A DNA stretch of 64,000 bases from Phlebotomus papatasi (taxonomy: Eukaryota; Arthropoda; Insecta; Diptera; Psychodidae). The stretch spans positions 100,659,417-100,723,416 of the forward strand of contig NC_077222.1 in the NCBI RefSeq assembly GCF_024763615.1. Reading direction: 5' to 3'. Position 1 is the first letter of the stretch. Every line of letters begins with the position of its first letter. Position numbers and translations under genes: made by a program. This document shows positions 22,377-33,772 of this stretch, piece after piece. A model generated the notes under the pieces. That model did not search any database, was not told where the DNA came from, and was given only the letters and a program-made list of their open reading frames with translations.

Positions 22377-23794
22377 TAGAGAAATGGTTCTACTAGAAAA
22401 ATAATCTTGTCTTTTACTCTAACTAAGTGATGTAAAATTATTTTAAATTGACCTAGAAAATTGCAAGGATATAAATACAATCAGCAATAATACAAATATT
22501 AAAAATTATACTTAAAATAGTGGAACAGTTGAAGAAATACTACAAGATAGAACGATGTACACATTATTCCCACAACATAACCACCAAGTATAAAAAATTT
22601 AAAATTTAATATTAAAATTTTAAACACCCTCTGCTCTTCATTTTAATCTTTATAATAAAATATTCTTTTCCGGGAAATTTTCCTTCTGAATTTTTGAAAT
22701 ATGAGAATACATATATAAGTCTATGGCTTGTAAATTCTTCGAAACATTTCTTTTCTTAGGTAAGAACAAACCAAACGATAAGAAATCATATTTGGTACTT
22801 TTTAATAGACTACCGAGAATCTGTATAATTTTGCATTTTTTCACACTTCTGGGAAGGTATATAATTATTCAGATGAAGTTGTTAAATTCGATAAGGCGGG
22901 ACCTGTTTCTTCGTATTTAGCAGCCAAAGGGCAAATTTACCAACGATGGTGAATTGAACTTGAAAAGAGAAGAAAAAATCTTATTTCTAAAGGTATGTTC
23001 AGCTGAAACTGATAAATTATTAAAAAGAAAAGACTAATAACGTTTAAATACATTGGAAATGTACTACAGTAACTCTAGAATTCCGATTTGATATGCTCCA
23101 TTTCATTTCTCTTAAAATTAAGACATTCTCTATCAGTCTTTTGCGAATATTTTATTTGATCATGTTGAATAGAAGTTGTTCTATAAGAAAGCTTTTCTCT
23201 CAATACAATGTATCAATTTCCAACTTGTTGACAATACAAATGCAAAATCAATTTAAAGTTCAATTCAATTGTATTTAATTTCTTTTTTGAATTATAATAA
23301 AGCCCTTTGTATTTCTTTTCAAATTGTTGTCTATACTGTAAACTCATATAATGGAAACTTTTATGAAATTCATCATCATTAAATCACAATAATATTAAAA
23401 TATTGTTTCAAAACCCAATAAAGAACATAAAAATGATTAAATGGAATTAGGAAGAAGAGAAACATAATACTTTCACCAAATTAAAATAATTAATAACAAT
23501 TATTTAAAGATATTTTATTACCTTCGCATTTATTCTAAAATATTCACAATTACCTGTCGTATCTCGTTATTTAGCATGGAATTTGTGAAAATAATAACCA
23601 TTGGGATCAATTTAATTCATGCTGGAAGCGTTGATTTATCACAAATAAGCACAAACTTAATAAATTCAATTATTCTTAGAATTTTCCTTTCAGCAAATAA
23701 TTCTACATTGCTGAAAACAAGAGGGTAAATCAGTTGAAAAGAAAAGATACTTTGTAGAAAAGACTTTAACTTATTTAAGAAGGAACAAGTAATA

Positions 23795-24205
23795 GGGGAT
23801 AGTACTGTCCCTTCGGACGTTCATTCCTTCGAATAATGTGAATTTCTTTTATTTTTTCTAAGAGACTTACACATAGGGTGAAGTGGGGCACCTTTGAAAT
23901 TGGGATTTTTCACCTATTTCTAAATAAAATTGTGCCTTATTGTGAAATAATTTAGTTGCACAAACAGATTAAGAAGCTAATTTACATTATGATATAGCTC
24001 AGTTCCACTTAAACATAGGTAAAAAATCTCCATTTCAAAGGAGCCCGATTTTCAAAGGTGCCCCGCTTTCCCCTAATTTTCTCAAAATTATCAATAAATT
24101 GATAATAAGCTAACTTTAATAGAAATGTGTTAATCTCTTAGGAAAAATAAAAGAAAATTCACATTATTAGAAGGCATGAACGTTCGAAGGTAGAGGACTT
24201 TCCCC
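23795..24205. mobile_element. MITE family A copy with nested family H
   Basis: The outer ends are GGGGATAGTACTGTCCCTTC and GGTAGAGGACTTTCCCC, flanked by TA. It is split by a family H element at 23876-24073. The same nested pair occurs at 40361-40762. Confidence 0.88.
23876..24073. mobile_element. MITE family H, well preserved
   Basis: Left end GGGTGAAGTGGGGCACCTTT; right end AAAGGTGCCCCGCTTTCCCC. TA lies on both sides (23874-23875, 24074-24075). No coding sequence. The copy 2 equivalent is at 40442-40638. Confidence 0.85.
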
Positions 24206-24896
24206 TATCTTTTGTCCAATATCGCATTTCAGTATCCACATTCACTCCAATTGTGCCCCAGAATCTTTTCAATTTTATATAAATTAATCAATAAACTCTT
24301 GCTTATTTTAAATTTAAAAAAATTAATATGCAGCAAAAATATTTATTTTCCATCTTCAATTAATATAAAATTTTATTTATTTTATGGTATTAATTTTAGT
24401 TAACAATATTCAGTGTGAAATTATTGCATTGATTATCCTTTATACGATACATATCTATTTTTTTCACTGCCACAAAATAAAAAAGCGTGTACAGAATCAT
24501 TTAGAAAAATCAGTGTTTTTTGGAATAATAGTTTATTGATATTTGTTTTAAAATAATAAAATTGACAAATGATTAAAGATCCGCTTTTGCACTTATGTAT
24601 TTCATTTACAAAAAGAAAAATATGAAGTAATAATATTTAAGAATTAAAATTAATTAAAAATACCAGTTAATATTATGAAGAAACATGCTAACTTTGCAGA
24701 ATATTTGAATTGAACTTGCTGGTAAGACACTGTACTTTAAAAGTTTGTAAGAACAAGTGTAAGAAGGAATTTATTTAGAAATTCAAAATCCTTATTACAA
24801 AGCATTATGCTCATAAGTTTAGGCATTTAGCAAATTTTCTTCCACTACGTCAGTCACTTTTATATCCACCGATTTGAACCGATTCAAGTCAATCAG

Positions 24897-25079
24897 TAAA
24901 GGTGTTCGAATTGCATCCAGTGGGCTTCACTGCACTTGATTCCACGGGCCATGGGACTGACAACCCCATCCCTGTATAAGAAAAATAATAAATGGATGTC
25001 CCGAACTCCCCTTGTGGGAAGGTCTAGTTCCTCTATGGAACGTTGTGCCACCATTATTATTATTATTATTATTATTATC
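24897..25079 (+). mobile_element. SINE family 1, 5'-truncated, present only in copy 1
   Basis: A 183-bp insertion between two copies of AAGTCAATCAG (24886-24896 and 25080-25090). Copy 2 has a single AAGTCAATCAG at the empty site (about 41606-41616). It starts inside the SINE body (AAAGGTGTTCGAATTGCATC, also seen at 31635 and inverted near 58670) and ends GTTGTGCCACC followed by (ATT)n. Target duplication, 5' truncation and simple tail fit LINE-mediated retrotransposition. Confidence 0.92.
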
Positions 25080-25111
25080 AAGTCAATCAGCCAAATTTGC
25101 TTTAAAACTAA

Positions 25112-25257
25112 TGACCAGCGCACAATAACTTTTGTTTATAAACATGTTTTCAAAATTTTCTATGAGAGTGAGCGAGATGACTAGATCTAGATCTCACTCA
25201 CTCTCATTGAAATGTCAAAAACATGTTTACTAAACAAAAATTATTGTGCGTTGGGCA
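25112..25257. mobile_element. Tourist-like MITE, TAA target, only in copy 1
   Basis: Ends TGACCAGCGCACAATAAC and TTATTGTGCGTTGGGCA are inverted copies. TAA is duplicated (25109-25111, 25258-25260) and occurs once at the copy 2 empty site. Three-base TAA targets are typical of PIF/Harbinger elements. The sister copy is at 54215-54360. Confidence 0.9.
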
Positions 25258-25281
25258 TAAAAATCACAAATTTCAAAAGTA

Positions 25282-26143
25282 GGGGAAATGTCCCAATTCA
25301 AAACCATTTCCAGATGTTTTAACTTTAACAGAAGATTCAACACATTAACTTTAATTTTTTCTGAAGAGAATTAGATAAATTTGCTTCTTGACTCTTGTAG
25401 AATGTTACTGTTTAGTGAAAATTCTTTAAAAATAATTTGAAAACTTCTTAAATACAAGAAAAACACAAAAATGCAAAATGCTTCTATTGGAAACAAATTA
25501 ATCCAAATGGAGACAAGGGAAAGTTTCTAATTGGAGACAAACAGTATAAGTGAAACCGCGACGAAAGGCTTCCAAAACCTTATTTAGTTGCTCCTGAGTG
25601 CAGGATTTGTTCTTATTCATGTTCTTTTCTCCTTTCCCATCTAAAACAATAAGAAAATCTCTCCAAAAAATCATATTTCCGGGGTTTCCTACTGAAGTAT
25701 TTGCAGACACTTCAGAAAAACCCTTTTTGTTCACGAAATAGGTAATTATTTCATTTGAAAACTTCACGTACCGTTAACAATAAAGATTAGCACTTAATTT
25801 AACTAAAACTAGCTAGAAATATGACATAAATATTAAACAAAGTGAATAAACAATAGTCACTTCATTGTGTTTTTCATTGGAAAACATGGTCGATCGATGA
25901 AAAATTCGATGGTGAACAGGTACACCTTTAATTTTTCTGAGAAATTAACAAATTAAAATTTGTGAATATGAATGGATTTTTGCTTTACTTGGAGCAAAAT
26001 TAACTATATAATGAAACTGTAGTATAGAAAATATATAAATATAGTAATTTAGTACTGTATTTATCATGAAAACAATAACGTTTCCATTTGGAACAGAGAA
26101 AAATTTCCATTTGGAGCAGATTTTGAATTAGCTTAATTTACCC
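25282..26143 (-). mobile_element. pogo-like transposon derivative, only in copy 1
   Basis: An 862-bp insertion between TA dinucleotides (25280-25281, 26144-26145). Copy 2 has a single TA there, between GAAAAG and GCTCAAA. Ends GGGGAAATGTCCCAATTCAA and TGAATTAGCTTAATTTACCC are diverged inverted repeats. It contains a transposase-like fragment on the minus strand. Confidence 0.85.
25498..25767 (-). pseudogene. Transposase-like fragment in the pogo derivative
   Basis: This 89-codon minus-strand frame ends with NKNKSCTQEQLNKVLEAFRR followed by GFTYTV. The T-x-E-Q-L-x-K-x-L-E-A-x-R-x-G pattern resembles the first helix of Psq/CENP-B-type DNA-binding domains. The recognition helix and the catalytic domain are absent, so it is a remnant. 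Confidence 0.5.
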
Positions 26144-26408
26144 TAGCTCAAAATTTCTCAAAATATCAATCAACATAAAAAAACGATTTCTGGTTCATAG
26201 AAATCCGGATATTAGTAGAATTTGAACGGTAAATGGTTGAAACTTGTCTAAAATTTAAAAGCCTTTCAAATTTGTTAAAACTTCTTCCAATTAGTTGATA
26301 AATAAGTTCTCTATACTTCTCTTATGGCCTCTATATACTAGAGAAATTTATGTCCATATTGAAGTAAATTTCTTACACTTGTGCAGGAAAAAGTCTTCAA
26401 TTTCTCTA

Positions 26409-26660
26409 CACAGAAAAAAATATTTTGTAAAAATGTTCGTAAATGTTTGTGAATTCCTATGGGGGAGTTACGAAATGCTCGTGTTTCGTGTATAACCAAC
26501 AAACAAGCTTGTAAAAGTTTGTATTTTTTTCACAAACATTGTTGGTAACATGATCATTTGACGAACATTTTTTGTACTTTTATAAATATTTGTTCGTAAA
26601 TGTTCGTAAAAACACAAAAATTGTTCGTAAAATTTTGTCATTTGTTCGTAAATGTTCGTA
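26409..26660. mobile_element. Half copy of the foldback MITE
   Basis: Starts CACAGAAAAAAATATTTTG after TA and follows the left arm of 7785-8283, including CCTATGGGGGAGTTACGAAA. It ends near GTTCGTAAATTACTATTTT without the inverted right arm. The copy 2 counterpart starts at 41889. Confidence 0.8.
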
Positions 26661-28978
26661 AATTACTATTTTACAATATTTTCAAGTAATTACCAATTTT
26701 AACAAACTAAACTTCAAAAAATATATACATTATTATTTCCAGGAAGCTTTTAAAGAACGATTCGACAGGTCCATTACCTGTATAAGGATTAAGGAAGATT
26801 TTCTACTAGAATATGTGACATTAAGGTGTTCTGGAAGATCGAAAAAAATAAAATGTCCATTTTGTTACATTTTGCCCCAGGTATCCGTATTGATAATAAT
26901 ATATTGCACTTTCTAAATCAAATAATAATAATAATATCATATTAATGGGCTGGTGATGATTACCCAAAACAGTTCCTGGGAAAATTACCATATAGATTGT
27001 CTAAATAATATTGAACGAAAGGGAAAAACAATATACCTCGCAGCTATATTAATTTGTGCTATGATGTTTTTAGTAAATAATTCTAGAATTAATATACACA
27101 TTTCGATTGAGTAAATACATATTATAATGTTATTGAATGCCATGTTAAGTGGCCAGTAGACTTGTATGTAGACAATCTTGGTGTGTATATGGTCAATACG
27201 AATATGAATACTCCGTATTGGAATATATATGTCCTTTCTGCACAAAGGACTAGAGTATTGTTATACAACACAAGAAGATTTAATATGATCTTCACATGGC
27301 GATTTGCATGCAAATAGGCAATATGAGCCTCGTTTGATGTTTGCGAGAGGAATAATGCAATAAGCGGTTTCATGGGAACGCACACGACATTACAGAGAGA
27401 ATAGATACATCTCCGGAGCCCCAGAGTCGATGATGATTATGATGGTCCGAGGAGGAGTCTCTTTTACCTCCCTTCAAAACAAGACAATGGTTGTTTCCCT
27501 ACAATGTGTTCAGCCTCATCGGATTGCCGCCTGATGACTGTTGTTAGGCAAATTGTAAATGAAAGAGGTAATAATTATTTTAAAAGATATACGAGACTAT
27601 AAAACGTGCTCAAATGGCCACTAAAAGACGTTAAAGTACGAGAAGATCTCTTATTGAACGCACTCCACACAACTTCATCACCATACACTTAATGTTGTAC
27701 ACATAAACGTCTTAATAACGACTGAAAAAGACCTAGAGGATATTCAAAGTAACGAAATCCCTTTGTTGGCACCTTCTTCCGAAAAAGCATCATTAGAAAT
27801 GTCTTATGTACATCGACAATGAAGGTATAACATGAAAAATGACACTATGGCCTAATGTGTTAGCCACTCACGCTTTAACCATTTATTCCATCAAAGCCCT
27901 AAGCTTCAATGAAAACCCAAAGAGATTGCAATCATATTACACTATAATGATCGTAAAAATGGTAGATTATTGAAATGCACGAGATGTAATTGTGGGAAAG
28001 TCAGAGATCAAAATCGCCTGCAAAATATTTCACTTCTGCTATTCAGTACACAGAGAAACTATAGTGCTTTCAGCAATTTAATTGACCATTTGTGACCCGA
28101 ATATATGGAATCAAATGATCAATTTATGATTAGATATTTACACCTTTCTGCACATTCTTTCCATCGGCAACTAGCACTAAAGACTATTTGAAAATCGTTA
28201 TCTTTATTAAATCCCCCTCTCGCGGATTTCATCAAAGAAACTTTAATAAAATTGCACATTAGGAACTTTCAGCTGGTATTTTCCTTCAACTTGTTTTATG
28301 CATAAAAGAATAAAGTAATTAAGATTTTATATATCCCAAAAAAATTATATTTGATCCCAACTTTGAATAATTTTAATAATAAAATGTGGGACTGTGTCGT
28401 CAATTCTAAATCTCTATGGATATATAAAAATGAACAATTCCATTCCGTATCAAAATATCAACGTTCAAGAATTAAATTACCACCAAGAACAATTCTGTCT
28501 TATTCCCATGTAATTAAACATTAAATCTCATAAAATATTTTAGTAGTCCTTTTGTGTGCTCTCTGATTGGCTTGAGCTTTGAATGATTTAAAGCTCTTGC
28601 TAATCAGGGAACGCGTTGAGACTAAACTATTTTGTGGAATTAAATATTTAATTACACTTTGATAATACCATTATTAAATTTTTAATATGTTTTAGCTAAT
28701 ACAAAGACTTTGTAAATAAAAACAACATTATATTATACAACTTGGTATTGCTTAGGAACCGGTCAAGATCTGAACTTTGAATAAAGAGAACACCCTAAAT
28801 AGACACAGCCTGATCCTCGAGAAGATGTAGTTTGTGAAATATGGCAATAAAATAAATTTAGCAGGTTTCTAATCGATGATTCAACGCCCGAAGATTATCT
28901 AATTCTGTCCTTAGCACTGGTGTCTAACCTGTAGAGTAAAACGATGATTTTGTGAATCGAACTGATGAATATTTAAGT
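26661..28978. other. Single-copy-like intron block, well conserved between copies
   Basis: No mobile-element ends were recognised. Few differences separate this from 42146-44459. At 27302-27315 lies ATTTGCATGCAAAT, two overlapping octamer (ATGCAAAT) POU-type sites in a palindrome, identical in copy 2 at 42778-42791. Candidate cis-regulatory DNA by inference only. Confidence 0.4.
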
Positions 28979-30948
28979 CCGGTGCCGGAAAAAATCCCGA
29001 AATCCAAAATCCTGATATGGTTGAAATACCATAATCCAAATGCCGAATAGATCAAAATCACGAAAAGAAATAATCAGTACGGGGTTTTGTCTTTTCGGGA
29101 TTTTGGCGTTCAGGATTTTGACTTTTAGAAATTGCAAACAATTAGGGATTCTGTCATCCGTAATTTTGGATTTTCGGGATTTTGTTTTTCAAGATTTTGG
29201 ATCTTTGGGATTTTGCCCATCGAGATTTTGGATTTTCAGGATTCTGTCATCCGTGATTTTGGATTTTCGGGATTTTGTTTTTCAAGATTTTGGATTTTCG
29301 GGATTTTGTTCATCGAGATTTTGGATTTTCAGGATTTTGTCGTTCGGGATTTTGGATTTTCGAGATTTTGTCCATCGAAATTTTGGATTTTCAAGATTCT
29401 GTCATCCGTAATTTTGAATTTTCGGGATTTTGTTTTTCAAGATTTTGGATTTTCGGGATTTGTCCATCGGGATTTTAGATTTTCAGGATTTTGTCATTCG
29501 GGATTTTGGATTTTAGGGATTTTGTCCATCGAGATTTAGGATTTTCAGGATTTTGTCGCTCGGAATTTTGGATTTTCAGGATTTCGTCGTTCGGGATTTT
29601 GGATTTTCGAGATTTTGTCCATCGAAATTTTGGATTTTCAAGATTCTGTCATCCGTAATTTTGAATTTTCGGGATTTTGTTTTTCAAGATTTTGGATTTT
29701 CGGGATTTGTCCATCGGGATTTTAGATTTTCAGGATTTTGTCATTCGGGATTTTGGATTTTAGGGATTTTGTCCATCGAGATTTTGGATTTTCAGGATTT
29801 TGTCGCTCGGAATTTTGGATTTTCAGGATTTCGTCGTTCGGGATTTTGGATTTTCGGGATTTCGTCCATCGAAATTTTGGATTTTCAGGATTTTATCGTT
29901 CGGGATTTTGGATTTTCGGGATTTGTCCATCGAGATTATAGATTTTCAGGATTTTGTCGTTCGGGATTTTGAATTTTAGGGATTTTGTCCATCGAGATTT
30001 TGGATTTTCAGGATTTTGTCGCTCGGAATTTTGGATTTTCAGGATTTCGTCGTTCGGGATTTTGGATTTTCGGGATTTCGTCCATCGAAATTTTGGATTT
30101 TCAGGATTTTATCGTTCGGGATTTTGGATTTTCGGGATTTGTCCATCGAGATTATAGATTTTCAGGATTTTGTCGTTCGGGATTTTGAATTTTAGGGATT
30201 TTGTCCATCGAGATTTTGGATTTTCAGGATTTTGTCGCTCGGAATTTTGGATTTTCAGGATTTCGTCGTTCGGGATTTTGGATTTTCGGGATTTCGTCCA
30301 TCGAAATTTTGGATTTTCAGGATTTTATCGTTCGGGATTTTGGATTTTCGGGATTTGTCCATCGAGATTATAGATTTTCAGGATTTTGTCGTTCGGGATT
30401 TTGGATTTTAGGGATTTTGTCCATCGAGATTTTGGATTTTCAGGATTTTGTCGCTAGGAATTTTGGATTTTCAGGATTTTATCGTTCGGGATTTTGGATT
30501 TTCGAGATTTTGTCCATCGAGATTTTGGATTTTCGGGATTTTGTTTTTCAAGATTTTGGATTTTCGGGATTTGGTCCATCAAGATTTTGGATTTTCAGGA
30601 TTTTGTCGTTCGGGATTTTGTCCATTGAGATTTTGGATTTCCAGGATTTTGTCGTTCGGGATTTTGTCCATCGAGATTTTGGATTTTCAGAATTTTGTCG
30701 TTCGAGATTATGGATTTTTTAGATTTTGTCGTTTGAGATTTCGGATTTTGGCGTTTGAGATTTTAGTCCTTTCGGAATTGTCTCATTCAGAATTTCAGTG
30801 TTCGAAATTTTGGCTTTTCGAGATTTTATCTTTCGAGATTACAGGTTTTCAGGATTTTAACCCATTCGGGATTTTGGTTATTTGGTATTTCGACCCATTC
30901 AGGATTTTGTTTTTCAGAATTTTAGCGTTCGGGATTTTGACCGGGATC
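28979..30948. mobile_element. Foldback element with expanded satellite arm
   Basis: Left end CCGGTGCCGGAAAAAATCCC; right end GGGATTTTGACCGGGATC. The short left arm has AAAATCCCGAAA-type units. The right arm is a long array in the opposite orientation. The counterpart at 44460-45441 is about half as long. It is related to the foldbacks at 37577-38694, 62227-62585 and 62618-62930. Confidence 0.8.
29151..30760. repeat. 31-bp satellite with 216-bp higher-order repeat
   Basis: The unit is two half-units, GGGATTTTGGATTTTC plus GGGATTTTGTCCATC (31 bp). Adjacent units differ in a fixed order, and seven units less one base form a 216-bp higher-order repeat, seen starting at about 29738, 29954, 30170 and again near 30386. 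Because 31 is not a multiple of three and stops are rare, open frames up to 196 codons (phenylalanine/isoleucine/aspartate-rich) arise in all plus frames. They are not genes. Confidence 0.92.
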
Positions 30949-31470
30949 TATTTCAGTCATCAATTGATACAAAAATCATCATTTTTTCATCCTAACGATT
31001 CTTTAAGAATAAAACATAAAAAAATCAATAGGGTGTAACGTGATTTTGACAAATTGGGACAAAAATAAAAGATCCTTAATTTCCACGTAATATAGTATCA
31101 GCTGTTTTTAATAAATTTTTAGTGGTTCTGCATATTTAATAAACCGGTAATTCAATGGTTTTTTAATAATGAATCATGTTGTTCTACTTTTGCATAATTA
31201 TTGTAAATTGTATTTAAGGCGATTATATAAATTACGTAAGTTATTTAAAAAACCAATGATGCACTGAAAGTAGCTTTGCGAAATATTCAAAATGCAAATA
31301 TTATATATAAGCTTTAGGTTTGCACCGTGATTCGCGTGACCTTTAGACCGATTAATAAATTCTCTTAAACTAAAATACTCAGCTAGAGTATGAAACATTG
31401 GATTGAATTTACGTATTCATCTTAAAAAATAAGTACTAACAACCCTTTTTTAAAAGGAAGCTATACTGTA
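30949..31470. other. Intron 1, no recognised feature
   Basis: AT-rich block between the satellite foldback and the next TIR element. It is almost identical in copy 2 (45442-45963). Nothing coding. Confidence 0.45.
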
Positions 31471-31534
31471 CCCAAGTAGCAAAGACTCGCTATCACACGA
31501 CGTGATTTTGAGTAAATGTTGACTCTATATATCT

Positions 31535-31700
31535 GAAGGGCACTTAATGAGTCAAGTGGTAGAGCACTTGCTGTATAATGCAAGTGTCCCAGATTCGAAT
31601 CCCCTTTAGGTCACCAGGAATTTTTCTGGCGTTAAAGGTGTTCGGATCGGATTGCATCCAGTGAGACTTCACTTGAACTATAACTATTCAATAACTATTC
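31535..31700 (+). mobile_element. SINE family 1 with tRNA-like head
   Basis: The head contains an A-box-like TGAGTCAAGTGG (31549-31560) and a B-box-like GATTCGAATCC (31592-31602), with a self-complementary ACTTGC/GCAAGT stem around an eight-base loop. The body GGCGTTAAAGGTGTTCGG follows. It is not a working tRNA gene: the loop is too long and the acceptor stem does not pair. The copy 2 counterpart is 46026-46192, and a reverse copy is at 58595-58770. Confidence 0.8.
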
Positions 31701-31749
31701 AATAATTAGTCATCGTAACGTGAATTTTTAGTCAGTTTTCTGACGTTTA

Positions 31750-31964
31750 GCGTAAGATGGGGTAATTTGGAATAATATCTAATTTGAAACTTCGATATTT
31801 CTTAACAGTTTTAGACGGAACAAAGAAAAAAACAAACTGGATGTTCTTTTGAATGTAAAGTCACGCACTTCTTCTTGATTTTCTTTATCTCTTTGATCAG
31901 CTGAAACAGTAAGAACTTCTCAAAATTCCAAAATAGATATGATTCCGAATTCCCCATCTTACCC
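31750..31964. mobile_element. MITE family I
   Basis: Left end GCGTAAGATGGGGTAATTTG; right end CGAATTCCCCATCTTACCC. TA flanks at 31748-31749 and 31965-31966. Copies at 46244-46458 and, interrupted, at 55204-55680. Confidence 0.82.
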
Positions 31965-32473
31965 TAGTGTTAAAGACATTTGAAAGATGTCCTCATGTCA
32001 GAATATCATGCTCCTAGTCATATCGTGCCACTTGGGTATTAGTCGTATTAGTATTCATTCCCAAAATATTCTACATTCCTCAAATAATTTGAAAAGCAAT
32101 AATTTTTGTCCTTGTCCAAATGGTGATTTTCGGTAAAATTCAAAGACTTAACTCATCATTTTAAAAGTTTCAAACATGCAACTGGAATAAATATTCAAAT
32201 TATGGGCGTATTTTGTTGTGCTATATTTTTTACGACTGTTTCTTAAATTTTGAGTGTATTCTCTTTTGGAATATTTCCAATTAGAAAATTCTGAGAACTC
32301 CAAAATACTGAGACACTGCGGATCTCTTATCTTGGGTGGATAGAAAGTGATGTAGGGAAAGGCTTTCAGGCTTCGTACACACCCTGGATTTGAACTCTTT
32401 TTTTGTTCCCAAATTTCCTTTAATGAATATGACCTATCTGTGTCAATATCGACGATTTGGAATAAAAGTCTTA

Positions 32474-32760
32474 GGGTAAGTGTACCAAATTCCGGCCAGC
32501 TTCCAATTCCGGCCACATTTTTTGTTTCTCAAATTTCCATGAATTTTTAGTTTCTGCATAGTCTAGCTCTTTAGAGATAATGCAATGCAAAAAAATAACA
32601 GAAAATATCGTTTCGATGAGCAAGATGATCTGAAAAAGGCATTGGAAGAATTCCGGAATGGCAAGGAACTATGAAAATGAAGGTGGCCGAAATAAGCCCC
32701 CAAAGCTATGTCTACATCTTTATTTGTTTTAAAATGTATTAAGAATTATTTTAATGAAAA
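32474..32760 (+). mobile_element. pogo-derived repeat D, only in copy 1
   Basis: Begins GGGTAAGTGTACCAAATTCC after TA and matches 9274 onward. At 32597-32674 it encodes KYRFDEQDDLKKALEEFRNG and then stops, a Psq/CENP-B-like first helix. Copy 2 lacks it at the equivalent position near 46960. The right end is uncertain. Confidence 0.65.
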
Positions 32761-33000
32761 AAAAAGACGATAAACTGTCCACAAAGTTCCCAGCAACACC
32801 ATTTATTTAAAAAAAATAACAAACAAATTCAATTTGTATTAATATATTACATTTTAATACATATGGGAAACATAGGAAATGTCATGCCCCTGATTCTGCA
32901 CGTAAAATCTCAGCTTCAAATCGCTCTCCTGTGAAATGTCTCTTCTGCGAGTTATATTCTGAGCGATCCATATATTTTAATACCTTTAAATAGATAAGAC

Positions 33001-33772
33001 CCCGTCAAATAATTTCGTCAGATATCTTTAAGTTTTCTGCAGAAAATATCTACACCTCTGCCGAAATCTGCCGAGAAATCTGTAGATATTCCTACGAATT
33101 TTATTTGGGCTTGGGACAAAATTCGTCAGAAATTTTTGCAGATTTTCTGACGAATCCTGGTGCCCACTCTGACGACTTTCTGTAGATATTTTGCCGATTT
33201 TCTGTAGATTTTTCTACATTCCAGACTTTCCAGACAGCTTTGTCAAAAAAGATGGAATATTTTTCACTGAAGTTTGCAAAATTCTATAGAGTTATTCTTC
33301 GTGATATCACAGTGTTTATATAAAATAAAGAATTCTGCGACGCCGTGTTAGAAGTAGAGAATAGTGAAGTGAAAACTTTAAGCAGAATGTCAACCTAAAT
33401 TTCGTATTTTTGTATCATTCAATTGGCGATTTTTAAGAAATTAGTATTTTTGCTCGCAACTTTTAACTTATCTAAAATGTGTACTCGGTAATGCTTGTTA
33501 AGCAGAGCATACCATTTTCTTTATAACTTCTACAGTTTCTTCATAAATCAACAATATTTTTGTGAAGTAATGGAGATTATGCAGATTTTCTAGGGAGAAA
33601 TTCTGCCGAGAATCTACAAATTTTCGGCAGAATTTCTGCCGAAAATCTACAGATTTTCTACGCAGAAATTCTGCCGAAAATCTACAGATTTTCTTTGAAT
33701 GTACTAAAATATACCGTTAAAATTCAAAAGACCTCCGAGTAAAATCGGCAGGTAGAGCAATGATTTGACGGG
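33001..33772. mobile_element. 772-bp TIR element, only in copy 1
   Basis: Perfect 10-bp inverted ends CCCGTCAAAT/ATTTGACGGG. The interior has repeated blocks such as CTGCCGAAAATCTACAGATT, near the right in several tandem copies and near the left in other orientations. Copy 2 reads straight through at about 47153-47160. The target duplication is not clear. No coding capacity. Confidence 0.8.

Larger units (their letters stand above)
31471..32036. mobile_element. TIR element (CCCAAGT ends) carrying a SINE and a MITE
   Basis: Left end CCCAAGTAGCA; right end TCGTGCCACTTGGG. TA flanks at 31469-31470 and 32037-32038. A SINE 1 copy and a family I MITE lie inside. The counterpart is at 45964-46530. 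A right end also lies near 2115-2134. Confidence 0.7.

Noticed and set aside
29040..31038. Overlapping open frames of 67-196 codons with F-G-I-L-D-F-R-D-F repeats
   Set aside because: They are read-throughs of a 31-bp satellite in several frames at once; no conserved start, splice signal or domain.
31535..31610. Possible tRNA gene with A- and B-box-like motifs
   Set aside because: Acceptor stem does not pair, anticodon loop has eight bases, and the sequence continues into a body shared with dispersed copies: a SINE head.
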